A stretch of 64,000 nt of DNA from Phyto melanocephala. Taxonomy: Eukaryota; Arthropoda; Insecta; Diptera; Rhinophoridae. The notes beneath the pieces are model-generated. The model did not search any database. It was not told the DNA's origin and worked only from the letters and a program-made list of their open reading frames with translations. The position numbers were made by a program, and so were the translations under genes. The stretch spans positions 69,497,043 to 69,561,042 of the forward strand of contig OW799234.1 of NCBI GenBank assembly GCA_941918925.1, in the 5' to 3' direction. Shown piece after piece: positions 45,094 to 57,634 of the stretch. Within the stretch, counting starts at the first letter, position 1. Each line of letters begins with the position of its first letter.

Positions 45094-45137
45094 TTTCCCT
45101 GAAGAAGCTACCCAATGTGGTAGCGAAATATCGGAAA
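45094..45137 (+). ncRNA. Hammerhead-ribozyme-like motif of a retroelement 3' end
   Basis: Order seen: TTTCC (45094-45098), CTGAAGA (45099-45105), one extra A, GCTACC (45107-45112), loop, GGTAGC (45119-45124), GAAA (45125-45128), TATC, GGAAA (45133-45137). TTTCC pairs with GGAAA as stem I and GCTACC with GGTAGC as stem II, around the hammerhead core CUGANGA...GAAA with an AUC cleavage triplet. Stem III would be almost absent, as reported for Penelope-like element hammerheads. The extra A before stem II departs from the consensus and may abolish activity. Confidence 0.35.
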
Positions 45138-47363
45138 ATAAAATTAAAACTATTTTTTATTAAAAAAAGTGATCTCAAGCTCAAAGAAAAAACAACTGCT
45201 TATATTAACAAAAACTGTACAATTCATTTAGATGATTGGATAGGATCAAATGGGAGGGGGCAGTACATCCCTTAGAAAGAAAATATACTTAATAAAATAT
45301 CTGTAGAGCTATAATTTTTATAACTTTAAATTTTGTATAGCTGGGTACGATATTGGTGAAATTTTTCGCACACAAAATCGATAGGATCACAGCAGGTGAC
45401 ATGGCACCCTCCATATCAAAAAATTTATTTGAATTTAAACTGAATAATTTCAAACTCTATTTGGTAAATTAAATACGAGCCACTATTGAGAAATTTTTAA
45501 AAAGAACAAAAATGGCAAGGATCGGAGAAGGCGGAGTGATATACTATTTATCACAATTATGACATACATATCTAACAAATGGTGGCAGAATATATTAAAA
45601 TCTTACTCCACATAAATACAATGCAAAAACTTTGTTGAGGCAAACAAATCGGTCCCGGTTTTTACTAAATATCGAAAAAAAAGTCATAGATAAAGTAAAC
45701 ATGTTGGAAAAAACTTGTTTTCTACAAGATCTCATATTTGGTATTAAAATGGGATTTTCGCTTTAAAAACTTCACCGTTGAACTATTTGATTGAAGCATC
45801 AAGTGCTGCCTTAATAAGTCCTACAGAAAAAAAATTAAAAATTTTTTTTAAAAAACATTAAAAATGTATCATCATGCACAAGCACCAGGCAATTTTTCTT
45901 TTCGATTTGTGTGTTACGGCTAGTTCTACAGAACAATTTTCCTGGTCTAAAATGAGATCTGTAGTTGTGTGTTTCGGTAAGTGTGTTAAAAACAGTATGT
46001 GTTTTTAGTTTATGTGAATGTTGCATGTTCTGGTGTTTTTTAGCCGGATTGTTTTGTTGTTTTTCTTTATTTTTCTCCTTTTTTGTTGCTATTAAGTAAG
46101 CTTGCGTAAAGGATTATAGATGTGTTTGAGTGAGTGTGTTGTGCCTGCGTGTATGTGTGTTGTTGTACTTCCATGTCCTGCTGCATTCATTGTATATACG
46201 GATGTAAGGAATTTCATAAGCCCACTCGTAACTTTATAATATTTTTTTTGGGTATTTTTATCATCGTTAGTCTAAATTTTTTTTTTTTTTGGTTTTTACT
46301 GTTGTTGTTATTATTTTGAAAAATTCTTTTCTCTTTCACGTGCAGAGTTTATAGTTTAGTTTTTTTTTTCTTTTTTGTACAGGCACTAACTGCATATACA
46401 TTTATATTTAGTAGGTGGTTTGTGTAGATGTATGTATTTCTAATAATATGTACTCATATTTATACGTCTGTGTATGGAGTTATGTGTATAGTGGTCATAA
46501 CGACATAAATGAGGCTTTAAGCTTGTTAATGTTTTTGTTATTCTTTTTCTGCTTTTGTTGCAGTATCATTTGTACTTGTTTATTTATTTTTTATAAGCTC
46601 CCAAAAAAAAAGCATCTGAATTTGAAATATATGTATGTATGTAATTTCAGTAACGAATATTTATGATTTTCTAAAAGTATTTTCTTTTATTTATTTTTGT
46701 TGCTTTGATTTATATTTTTATAAACAGTTTTTTGTTACATTTTTGCTATAGATTTCAAAATATAAAAAATAATATAGAATTATGTTTTTTTATAAAATGC
46801 ATTCTTATAAATAATTAAAAATTAATAATTCTTTAAACATCTTTCTCATTTTAAATAATTAGGCATAACACGGAGTAAGTTTCGTTCGCAGGTGGAATTG
46901 AATCCGCATTTTACATCTTAAGAAAATTAAAACCACTTTTATAACATACAGAATAGTGTTAATGTTGAAAATAAGTAGTTCGTTCAAAAGGTTTATGTAT
47001 TGAGAATATGTAAGATGGCAAGTACAGGATATCAATTCTAGTTGAAATTACATGTGTATGTACAGTCCAAGGTGTGATGACACTGAGGTAGCTATTTGTG
47101 GTAAAATATTAGTAATAAATGGAACCATAAGAAGGCAAATCAAGTACTATCGGAATTGCAAGTATGAAATTAATATCGTTCCGATTGCATTGTGTGACAG
47201 CCACACCACCTCGTTTTGTTCAAAATTATATATAAGACTACAAATGGTTAATTTTTATGTATTCCAATCGATTAGGAAATTACTTTCTGAGTCACAAAAT
47301 ATAAAAAAAGTAATAAAGGTTGATATCTTTATTAAAATCTTTTTTGTTTTTTATATTCACGAC
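45138..47363. other. Unassigned, T-rich and TG-rich tracts
   Basis: The first ~50 bp share CTCAAGCTCA with the 37.2-kb region and probably complete the same element end. From about 45.9 to 46.7 kb the plus strand is T/G-rich with TGTATG tracts; short frames there are low complexity. No gene recognised. Confidence 0.35.
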
Positions 47364-48131
47364 CGTCCTCACGCTATATTCGGTCGTGCCGAATCTGGTA
47401 ATACCCTTTAAATTCAGCACAATCGTCTAATAACTTTCTGAGATATGAGCAAATAAACACGGCTGCCTCTGTTTTTTCCCATATTTTTATCACCAAAATT
47501 AAAATTTTTCAGTCATAGAATAATTTATAGGTACTTTTGTTACTTTGTTACAGATTTAATATGCCTTAACAGATATTCGTGAAAAATTTTCGATAAATCG
47601 GGCTCTAATCGGCTCAGTTATAGGCAAAAAAAAATTTTTTAAAATAAATATTTCAAAAATTTACAAGCAAAAATACATTTTTTTCAGCTTCTGTTGGTAT
47701 AATCTAAAAGAGCTTGACTAGCGCAATATAAGCACTTTAAAAAAATTTAAATTCATGTTGGCCGCCACTACAAAATGGCGGACAATATCTGGTACTATAA
47801 AATACAATTTCTTGATCCCCCTCAATATTAGTACCAAATGAAAGTGCTAGACCAGTAGAGTATAGAACATTTTTAAAAAATGTAAAATTCAAGATGGCGT
47901 CTAAAACAAAATGGTGGAATACATTTTTTTAACCCCATCAATATGTGTATCAAATGAAAGAGCTTGACTAGTAAAATACAGATAAAAACGTAAAAATTCA
48001 AAATAGAGGACGGCGTCGGAAATAATAAAGAAAAATGGCGTATAACATGAAATATAGGTTAAGCTACGATGTGATATTAAACCTATGTACATGGTTGTGA
48101 AGGCACGGCCGAATATAGCACTCTTACTTGT
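47364..48131 (+). mobile_element. Helentron (DINE-1/mini-me-like), copy E5, 5'-truncated
   Basis: The 3' end at the right is GGCACGGCCGAATATAGCACTC then TTACTTGT. The left edge abuts a lone 3' hairpin in opposite orientation (ATTCGGTCGTGCCGAAT, about 47379-47395). The body matches copy E6 in reverse (CTGAGATATGAGCAAATAAA; ATTCATGTTGGCCGCCACTA). The (GTCY)n and TA blocks are missing. Confidence 0.7.
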
Positions 48132-51100
48132 TTATATAAAGAGTTTGAGTTGAGTTTGTATAGGTGTACCCTGTAAAAACCATGAATTTTAAATACACGT
48201 TTTTTAACTAGTTTTACTGTCAGTTTATTTGTTCGTCTGTAGTACTCGTCGAAATGTCGATGTTTAGTAACAACGTGTTTTGTTTGGCGAAAATTATTTT
48301 ATGCTGTCTAAGCAAGTTATTCGTTAACTGTGATTCCTTTATTATTATTTTTTAGTAAAATTACAAAATGATTAATTCTAAAATTCGAACATTTCTTCCG
48401 AAAACGAAAAAGACTATAATCCCCTAAATATGCTACCAGAAGTCCAATATTATTGTATTTTCAAACACAATTTTACGATAAAAACAGCCTTTAAATGGTC
48501 AGGTGTAAAACTGGACCAAATGAACAGTGTAATGACGTATTCTCAGATGACTAACAGATGGACAACGTGCACATTCGATAGCATTCTAAATTTTGCTGTT
48601 GTGTAATTTTCACACATAATATATTCAATCCTTACAAAAAAAAAAAAAAAAATACAAATCAAAGACAATGTATGAAAAGAGCTGCCAAGTTTGATAAATT
48701 GAACTATAGCCACTACAGATAAATAAATAGCGACAGCTCTGAAAAGAGAACGAAAAAAGGAAACAATGTATGTGTAGGTCTTGTCAATTCTATAAACGCA
48801 GAGTAACAAGGTCTGTGTGTGAAGCATGTGAAAACCCCATTTTTGGAGAGCACATAATTACACTTTTTACCTCTTACATAAACAGATTTTGTAGATTTTA
48901 ATTATTTTATTTATTTTTATTGCTATAAATGAATATGTTAACTTTTGCTTGTTTTTGACATGATATTTTGTTTGTTTCTCTTTTGTATATGATCTCAGTA
49001 AAATATGAATTGAAATGATGAAATATTAAATAAATTCATTTTTACAAGTAAGCAAATTTTAAAGTAGATTTCAATTTTAACATATAAGTCATTATAAAGT
49101 CCAATAATATCTCTGTGGTAAAAGAAAATTTATTTTAATTAAAAAAAAATGATTTATATAAAAGTCGTCATAGAATCCATGATTGTTAGTGGCAACGGAT
49201 GTAAAATATGATTAGTACTCTAGGGCATAAAGTCTAAGACAAAGCCATGTTTTATCGCCTTCATATAAAATTATAAAACGAAAACCTCTAACACTAAAGA
49301 GAAAAAGAAAACAAATATATAACATATGACATCGGACATCGAACAACACTACAAACAGACATGCTTAAGTTCCCTGCACATAACGCGACTAGTCCTTACA
49401 CTCATGTAAAGTAAACTCTGAAATGGACTAGGACTAATCCAAAGATCACCCAAATGTATGAATAAAACTTGGTCGATTTGACATTACGATGTCCTAGGGC
49501 TGGACCATATAACCGATCGCAGTAGTCTCGAAACTATTCTTTGTCACTACTCGATGAAGCACCCACACGACCAATATAAACATTTTAACCACTTAGTCCA
49601 ATATTATCTGTAGGGTTGTTTAACACGTTATTTGATTAACAATTTTGCTATGGTATTCTAGTAATCAATTTTAAATAAGGTTTTCTGTTTTTACGCATTT
49701 TAGATATGAGTATATTCTCGAACTCTCTTTATTGCAAGTTCCATTTAAGTACAGTTATGTTTTATGATTGTAATTACAAAACTATGTTACATATACTAAA
49801 TCAGCCTTTTATATTTTACCAAAAATTAACAAAATATGTATACGAGAGAAGAGCCTCAAAAACCCCTACAGCCTTCTACATGCAACAGTCAGACTAAAAG
49901 TTGGTAAACTTCTCATAGAAATGAAAAATATATAATCAATAACTTCTTATGACTCCAACAAAAAAAAAAAAAAAACAATCATACAACAAATTTATATACG
50001 TACACCGACTAAAATGTTGCGCACAACAATTTTTTATATTAAATGCATAAGAGTGTGTGTATGTCTGTTTGGGATTTCTTTTTTTATACGTTTGCATTAA
50101 ACACTGGACGCACTAAAATCCAGCAGCACAGCATATTGTGGAGCAGAAAAACACACAAATAAAGGTAAACTCATCAGAAAAAAAAAAACCAAAACAAAAC
50201 AAAAAATATCAAACAAACCAATATGCAGATATCGACAGTAGAAAGAGAGAGAAATATAATAACTACACGAAGCAGGAGATCTTTGAGTTTTGTAGGCTTT
50301 TTATATTCATAGTTCATACACACACAAACACTCACACTCATAGCCACTCACGTTCTAGGCAGTCAGGCATGTAAACTACACACTTTATGTCTGGATAGTG
50401 CATGAGTATGTGTTCTGAACTGACCCTTCGATAGTCTTTTCGACTCCCACCAAAAATACCAGGATGCATGTGCACAACATATTAAATGTTGCTGTTGTTT
50501 TTGCCAAACACACATGTGCTCAGAGTTGTGTTCATCTATGTATGTGTATGTCCATGTGCATGTAAAAAGCAGCAAACCTAAAAATGAATTCGACATCAGC
50601 AAAAGTATATGTAAAAGAAACTTGTATAAAAACAAGGACTATAGTCCTTTTATTATATCATTCTGGTTTTCTTTTTGCCATCCAATACATGAAAGAGATA
50701 GGAATATATCTAATGGTCAGTTGTAGGACTTTGTAAATTTCATAGCATCCTATATGTACACATACACACTTTTGGCGTAGTCGTATGTGTTAATTAATAA
50801 AAAAAAAGTGATGACAAAGAAATTGCAAAAAATTTAACCTCCACCTGCCTGAAAAAAAGATTTTTAAAAATAAAAAAAAGAAACACAAAAGACTGGATGC
50901 TGTTGCAGTGTGTATTTTCAATTGCGTATCCATGGCAATGTTAAAATTTTTGGGTGTAGTCAATGAATTGATTGTCTTGACAAAATAGTTTTTTTTTGTT
51001 TTGTTTTTCATGGAATTGTGTAAAATTGATGAAAACTTAAACCCATATAGAACGAATGAACGAATGGTAGGGTCGTTGAAAAGATTTTAAATGTCATTTG

Positions 51101-52205
51101 CATTAAGCCGCCTCTGAAATACGATTGCAAATTTAATTTTTTTTATAAACATTTTGAATGAGTATTGTGTAAATGGGACAATTTTGAGGGAAGTGTTGGA
51201 GTTTATATGTCTTTCAGCATAAGGAGAAATTGTATAGAACTTATAAGCTCGATTCTTGAAAAAGTAATTGAACTTGCAACTTAATAAAAAACATATATAT
51301 TGTTTTCCGAATCCTTATAGATAAAAAAATCGGTTTTCCTACTGTCTACTTCCTATACAACTTCCAAACTCCTAAACATAGGAAAAACATTTCAAATGCA
51401 AAAAATTTTATTAGGATTTCGACACTTGTACGTATAACAGGTAAAAATTGTCCCTCATTTTATATTTATATTATTTATGAGCCTTGCATGGAATCAGGTG
51501 ATTTCGCGCAGCTTCTCAGTTGGGCTACAAGATGCTTCCGTCGCTGCCTTCGTTGTGCTAATGTCCTAAAATCTGTAATATTGTTAAATGTCCTGCCAAG
51601 GTACTCGGGAGGTGGGTTCATTTTGTTTAATGTTGATCTACGACATGTTAATTTGGTTCTACCCCTTCCTCTGCTGCCTTGGGGATTAAAGGAGAGTACT
51701 TGAAATTAAACTTCATTTGGTGGCTTAGGCAGTGTGTGCCAATCCATATGAATTTTCTTTTTCGGATTTCCAGATTTACATAACTTGAGTGGGTACGTTC
51801 CCATAATTCAGCATTTGAGATTTTATTATGGCAATATATTCGTAGTATCTAGAGGAGACAACTATTTACGAAACCGCGCATATTATTTTGTCCCTCATGC
51901 TGGTTCTTTAACAAACAAACAATTTATAAGCACCATATATGCCATCAACTTATTACACAAGGCAACAAAATTTAACTTTTTTGTGTTGACTGGAACTTAA
52001 TTGCAGTTTTTTACTAATTTAAGGCCGCTGATTTCAAATCTAATCTTTGTTTTTCTGAATCAGCTCGCATCTTTAAAATATAAAAAAAAATGAAAATTTC
52101 AAGAAATCATAACTTTACTTTTCATTAAGCGATTTTTAAAATAATTTTTTTTAAAGATGTAATTGTTACCTTTGAAAAACAATCAAACTTTTCAAAATCA
52201 CAAAA
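48132..52205. other. 4.1 kb of mostly unique AT-rich DNA
   Basis: No transposon family recognised. CA/TG tracts occur at about 50315-50345 and 50500-50560. A stretch of lower AT content at 49.3-49.6 kb has stops in all frames I read. Frames such as 51488-51703 show no domain. Confidence 0.35.
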
Positions 52206-53162
52206 AACAAGTAAGAGTGCTATATTCAGCCGTGCCAAATCTGATAATACCCTTCACCATCATGTACATAGGTATAATCCCACATCGTAACTTAACCTTT
52301 ATATCATGTTATACGCCATTTTTTCTTATTATTTTCCACGCCATCCTCGATGTTGAATTTTTACGTAGTTGTCTGTATTCTACTAGTCAAGCCTTTTAAT
52401 TTGTTACCCTATTGATGGGGTTAAAAAAATTTTATTTGCCATTTTGTTTTAGACGTCATCTTAAATTTTACATTTTTTAAATAATTTACTGTAATCTACT
52501 GTTCAAACCCTTTAATTTGATATCAATATTGAAGTTACATTTTAAAATACCAGATTTGGCTTATATATAAATTTATTGTCCGCCATTTTGTAGTGGCGGC
52601 TAACATGAATTTTAATTTTTTATAGTGCTTATATTGCGCTTATCAAGTTCTCTTAGATGATACCAATATTGACTCTCTCGGTTGTCTAGAAGCTGAAAAA
52701 AAAATGATTTTCGTTTATAAATTTTTGGAATATATATTAAAAAAAAATTAAGCCTATAACTTTACCGATTAAAGTCTATTTTATCCAAAAGCTTTTACGA
52801 ATATCTCAAGAGGCATATTATTCTATGGCTGAAAAATTTTTATTTTGGTGGTAAAAATATGGGAAAAAACAGAGGCAGTCGTGTTTATTTGCTCATATCT
52901 CAGAAATTTATGGGGCAATTTTGCTAAATTGCAATAGCGATTCATTCCAAAATATTGATATAATACACAGATCTGAGGAGCATACGGTTGCTTCTAAAAG
53001 TTGATTTCAACCAACACACTGAAAGAACGGGCTCGACTCCTCTATTCATAAGCTTTTAGAAAATATATATTTTATATGATTGGAAATGAAAATTGTAGAA
53101 ATTACAGACGGAATGACAAAGCTATATACATATACCCTTGTGCACCACAAGTGAAGGGTATA
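52206..53162 (-). mobile_element. Helentron (DINE-1/mini-me-like), copy E6
   Basis: AACAAGTAAGAG and a decayed hairpin (ATTCAGCCGTGCCAAAT) at the left, GTGAAGGGTATA at the right. The TA block (AATATATATTTTATATGATT) is present; the (GTCY)n block has decayed (ACTGAAAGAACGGGC). It is the longer subfamily with GCCATTTTGTAGTGGCGGC in the middle. Confidence 0.75.
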
Positions 53163-54030
53163 AAAAATTGTAAAGCATTTAGACAATCGTGTTTTTTTTT
53201 TAAATCTCTGCAGATTGTTGTGGTTATGGTGGTTTCTAATACCGATTTATTACAGAATATTTGTAAAAGATTAATAAGGCTATGGTGTTATAAAAAAATG
53301 GTACAAAATTTGAAAAATAATTTAACACAATTCTGATTGCTAATTTACTCTGTTGAAATACAAACTGCATTCTAATAAACAATAATTCAAATAACCAATT
53401 TTCGTATATTTGCTCAATTCACAACCTGTCGTAGGATTTGTACGTCGTCTGATTTAATAACAAAGTATATATTTTGATAATAATTTATCTATTATTTAGT
53501 AGTTTGTGAAACACATACAAAAATTTTACCATATATGTTTGTAAAACTTATAATTACATCAGAGATGGAGTAATTAGTCGTCGTTATCGTTGTTTTCTAA
53601 AATTTTGAATCATTTCAATGTACAACTAATACGATAGGTTGTAAATGTTACAATTATTGGTTTAAAAAATAGAATAAAAGAAAGAAATAGCTTTGTAGGC
53701 TCATGCCGTATATAAATAATCGAACTGGTAATGCAGTTAGAATTTCTTAATTAAACAATACTTTAATTCTCTGCTACAATTACATTTTTGAAAATTTTAT
53801 ACTGTTTGGTATTACTATTTTCAAAGAACATACATATTTAAGCTTTAAAAACTTGTGAATCATGAATTGTAATTATGACTTACAAAAACCTTATATATGT
53901 TTAAATTTTATAAAAATTTCGTTTTAAAAATTCAAGACGAATATAAGTGTTAACAATTTAAAAAGTTTAATTCTTTTAAAGATCATTTACATTTTATTTA
54001 ATTAAAAACTCTATTAAATTTAAGAAAATT
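53163..54030. other. AT-rich DNA upstream of the tRNA-Ser terminator
   Basis: No feature recognised. Confidence 0.35.
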
Positions 54031-54041
54031 AAAAAAAAAAA
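54031..54041 (-). terminator. RNA polymerase III terminator of tRNA-Ser
   Basis: A run of 11 T on the minus strand, starting 3 nt after the tRNA 3' end. Confidence 0.85.
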
Positions 54042-54043
54042 TC

Positions 54044-54125
54044 CGCTGCGGACAGGATTCGAACCTGTGCGGGTAGAACCCAATGGATTTCAAGTCCATC
54101 TCCTTAACCACTCGGACACCGCAGC
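54044..54125 (-). tRNA. tRNA-Ser (anticodon UGA)
   Basis: 82 nt including discriminator G. Acceptor GCTGCGG pairs with CCGCAGC. The A box (TGTCCGAGTGGTTAAGG) and the anticodon arm ATGGA-CTTGAAA-TCCAT with anticodon TGA at 54092-54090 are clear. A long variable arm (TTGGGTTCTACCCGC) marks it as class II serine, and the T arm is ACAGG-TTCGAAT-CCTGT. No intron and no CCA, as expected for a nuclear eukaryotic gene. The internal A and B boxes make it a normal RNA polymerase III gene, and the structure is intact and probably functional. The open frames crossing it are irrelevant. A Helentron starts 97 bp upstream of its 5' end. Confidence 0.95.
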
Positions 54126-54221
54126 TGTTGCAATTCGTTTGCTAAAAGATAGTTTTATAAGTAGGTGCAATAAACTATCGTACTTCCTCACAATTTTGCA
54201 CACAAAACAAAAAATATTTTT

Positions 54222-54814
54222 AACAAGAGCGCTATATTCGGCTGCGCCGAATCGTATATACCTCTCACACGTGTAATCATGCGATAACAATTGCTTGTAT
54301 CACCATTTACCAAATTATATATTGAATTTATGTATGTATGTTTAAAAAAAAAACATGAAAAAACAAATAAAAAATTAATAAAAATATAATTAAAATAATA
54401 AAAATATAAGAAATATAAGCAAAAATTTGTTGGCTCAGCTGGGATTCGATGCCACGTTAACTCTAACCAGTATACCACGTTTGTATGTATGTGTTGTATG
54501 TTGTTGTTGTGAAAAAAAGAGGTGGTCGTGGTTTTTTCCTCATTTCATTGTTTTTTATGTACCGATTTTCCTGATTTTCAATACGATTTGCTCCCGAATA
54601 TTTGTGATATTTTATTACCTCCATGCGAGTACAGGCGATGTCGGGAGGCTTAAAAAAGTTGATTTCAACATACACACGGGCAGGCGGACAGACTGAAATC
54701 GCTTAATCAACTAATCTTATAGAAAATATAAACTTAATTCGATCAAAAATGAAAGTAGTAGAAATTTCACACGGAAAAACATATATGTACCCTTACAATC
54801 ACTGTGAAGGGTAC
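54222..54814 (-). mobile_element. Helentron (DINE-1/mini-me-like), copy E7
   Basis: AACAAGAGCGC and the hairpin ATTCGGCTGCGCCGAAT at the left, CTGTGAAGGGTAC at the right; CTCAGCTGGGATTCGATGCC inside, the GTCY-type block reduced to GGGCAGGCGGACAGACTG and the TA block decayed. The A/T-only block is short here. It lies directly upstream of tRNA-Ser. Confidence 0.75.
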
Positions 54815-55261
54815 AACAACTCTTGTTATTCTGTCAAACCAGCTTTTGAACGCGTTAAACACGCAATATGAGTATTTTGTTATTTTAATATTGTATTTGT
54901 TGTAGAATTATCACAACCTTGAATTCACCCTGCAGCAATCATTCCCGTGTAGGCAGCTTATAATGAAGATGACAGCAACTTGTAATGAGCTTATAAGAAA
55001 CAATTAACAACTAATAATATTAAAAAAGACATTGGTTTTCAAACTAAAATTAAAATTTATTCGACAATATTTTTTATTCAAGTTTTCTACAAATTAATTA
55101 ATGTATATATAATATATATACATTATTTAATCCGAAAACACTTCTTTCGAACATGTTTATGCACAGTTTGTAGTCGTGTTTATGGTTTATGGTAGCATTT
55201 TTTGTGCAAATTTAAATTCCTGCACTATAATTATAAGGCTTAGTCTTATTGTGCAAGGAAA

Positions 55262-55316
55262 CAATAAATAAATAAATCAATAAATAAATAAATCAATAAA
55301 TAAATAAATTAATTAA

Positions 55317-55367
<51 letters not shown>

Positions 55368-55386
55368 ATTAAATAAATTAATTAAT
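55262..55386. repeat. (AAAT)n microsatellite
   Basis: About 120 bp of AATA/AAAT units with occasional AATC and AATT variants. Confidence 0.9.
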
Positions 55387-57620
55387 GATTTGATTTTTTG
55401 ATGTTTTAGTTTATTGAAAACGTCAAACATCATCATGATTTTGCCATAATTTTTTATTATGGTTAAAGTGTTTATTGCAATTTGTGTGTCAAAAGATGAA
55501 TTGCAAATGTGGTTTAGTAAACACGTTGCAGAGTGTGTAGCTACCATTAGCCATACAACGAAATACATTTTCGATGTCTAAGCCACGGCTATCAACCAAT
55601 CAGTTTTGCTCTGTAATGAAAAATAATTGACAATAATTGAACGTCTGTTTGTAGAATGAGGAAAATATAAATTGGTCACAGCTTAAATAGTGCTCATGTT
55701 AGCACGTAGCCTTATTGCCGAGAGTATAATCATTTTGATTTACCACATGTATTTTTTTATACCTTATTGAAGCTAAAAAAATATTTAATTATTTGTTTAA
55801 TTTTTTCTAACTTAGGATCCAACTTTGCTTATATTTACACCACTCATATCTCAGGGTTGACACTTTTTCTGTTCGCCTTCAGAGCCTCCATAATAAGAAA
55901 GAGAAAAATATTAAAATTAAAATAAAACAAGTTTTTAGTACTTTTAAATCAAAATCCTTGTCAAAATTTTATGTAAAATACAGGGTTGTATTTTACCTAC
56001 ACTTCAAACGTAAATAAGTCGTCCAATAAACAACAAACCTTAAGTAAAACAGGTGTAGTCGGTCAACACCGATCATATTAGACTTTGCACCATGTAATGT
56101 GTATTGTGATTTCCTACTAAATTATCTACTTAGTATTAGTACAATTTTCGGAATTATAACATAAATTTGGTGAAGAGTTTTGTTTTAGTAAGTGACTTAT
56201 TTAAAAATTTTATATTCCAAAAGCTTAAAAATTTTATAAAATGAAGCAAATAACAAATACCATAAAAATGTGATTTACGCTTATAAGCCAGCTACATACT
56301 ATTAAATAAATATAATGTGTAAATATCTATGTACCTATTTAACTACTTAAAGACTGTGTACAGAAATAGTGGGGCTGACGATCAAAATAATACAAAAAAT
56401 ATTTTGTTACTTTTTTTTAATATTTATTTGATTCCTTTTATAGTTCTTTTTATCGCTTTGGATTCTGCAGTTTTTTCGATCATTTCCCAGAAAAATACAA
56501 TTTTGTTTTACTATTTGTTTTTAGTTTAATATTTGTTTTTATTTATTTACTTTTTTAAATAAGTACTTTAATTTTTTTCATATTTATATGTTCAAATTAA
56601 AGTTTGGAAACAAATGAGTTCGTCGGCGAGAGATAAAGTGAGAATATAGGGCGAGTACAGTCTCTCTTTCCCTCTCATCTAAAAAAAATTAGCACTGTTG
56701 TCAACCTAGTGATTTTTTCACTGTTTTTAGTGTTTTTAACATTTCGGACGCAGAAAAATTACGAGTCAGTGCTTGGTGTTTTTTTTTAGTTTTTAGGGCT
56801 TTTCTTTTTTTTTTCGGTGACACAAAACACTAAATTTAAAACTTTTTTATATTAAAAAAAATTTTTTGAAGTGTAAATTTATATACAAAATACAAACAAA
56901 CACTTTGTGGTATGATTACTAATAAGGTGGTGTTGATTGCCCAGCAATTTTTTGTCTAGAAATGTCAAACTTTATACGTATATATATGAGGAAAACATTT
57001 TTCCTTCTGTTGCGATTATCTTAAAAATTAATAAACTTTGCGCAAACTTTCGGCGTCTTACTGCCGTAATCATAAAAAACGGCTTATTAAAGAGTTATTT
57101 CGCAGATACGCAGAAATTTGTCAAATAAGCCTTCAATAAACCTAAAATAATTTTTATTTATTTTAGAAACGACGTAGAAACGACATAAAATTTCCACGGT
57201 TAATTATAAATACCAATTTTTTTTTGTCTAAATATTAAAAAATATTTTAATTTTTAAGTTCATGAATAAATATAGAAGTTTATCATTTTTTAAATGTAAA
57301 CATGTTAAATTTTTGTTTGTTTTATAGGTTCCGAAGAAGCTGACAAAATATGCCGTTCATTTTTAAAGAAATTCTTAGTTTTTCTTAATTAACAAAATAT
57401 TTCATAGTTATTTAGGCATAACCATGAATCCACCACTTAATTGAAAAGGCTATAATTCACTGCATGTTCTCTACATCTGACTTTTACAATTTGTGTGACA
57501 TATGTATGTAAATATACATGTTTGCCAAAATTGTTCTTTTATAGGAAACCGTCGCTGACTGCTTTCCAGCAGCAGAGATTTCTGCCAACGGCTAATGTCA
57601 CATGTTTTGACAGAATAAAA

Positions 57621-57634
57621 TAGAGCGCGCTCTA
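57621..57634. repeat. Perfect 14-bp palindrome inside a wider dyad
   Basis: TAGAGCGCGCTCTA, with looser symmetry outward (ACATGTTTTGACAGAAT on the left; ATTTTGTCAAATGT on the right). It may be a protein-binding dyad or the centre of a small decayed MITE. Confidence 0.5.

Noticed and set aside
54067..54290. Open frames across 54067-54290
   Set aside because: They read through tRNA-Ser and the start of Helentron E7.
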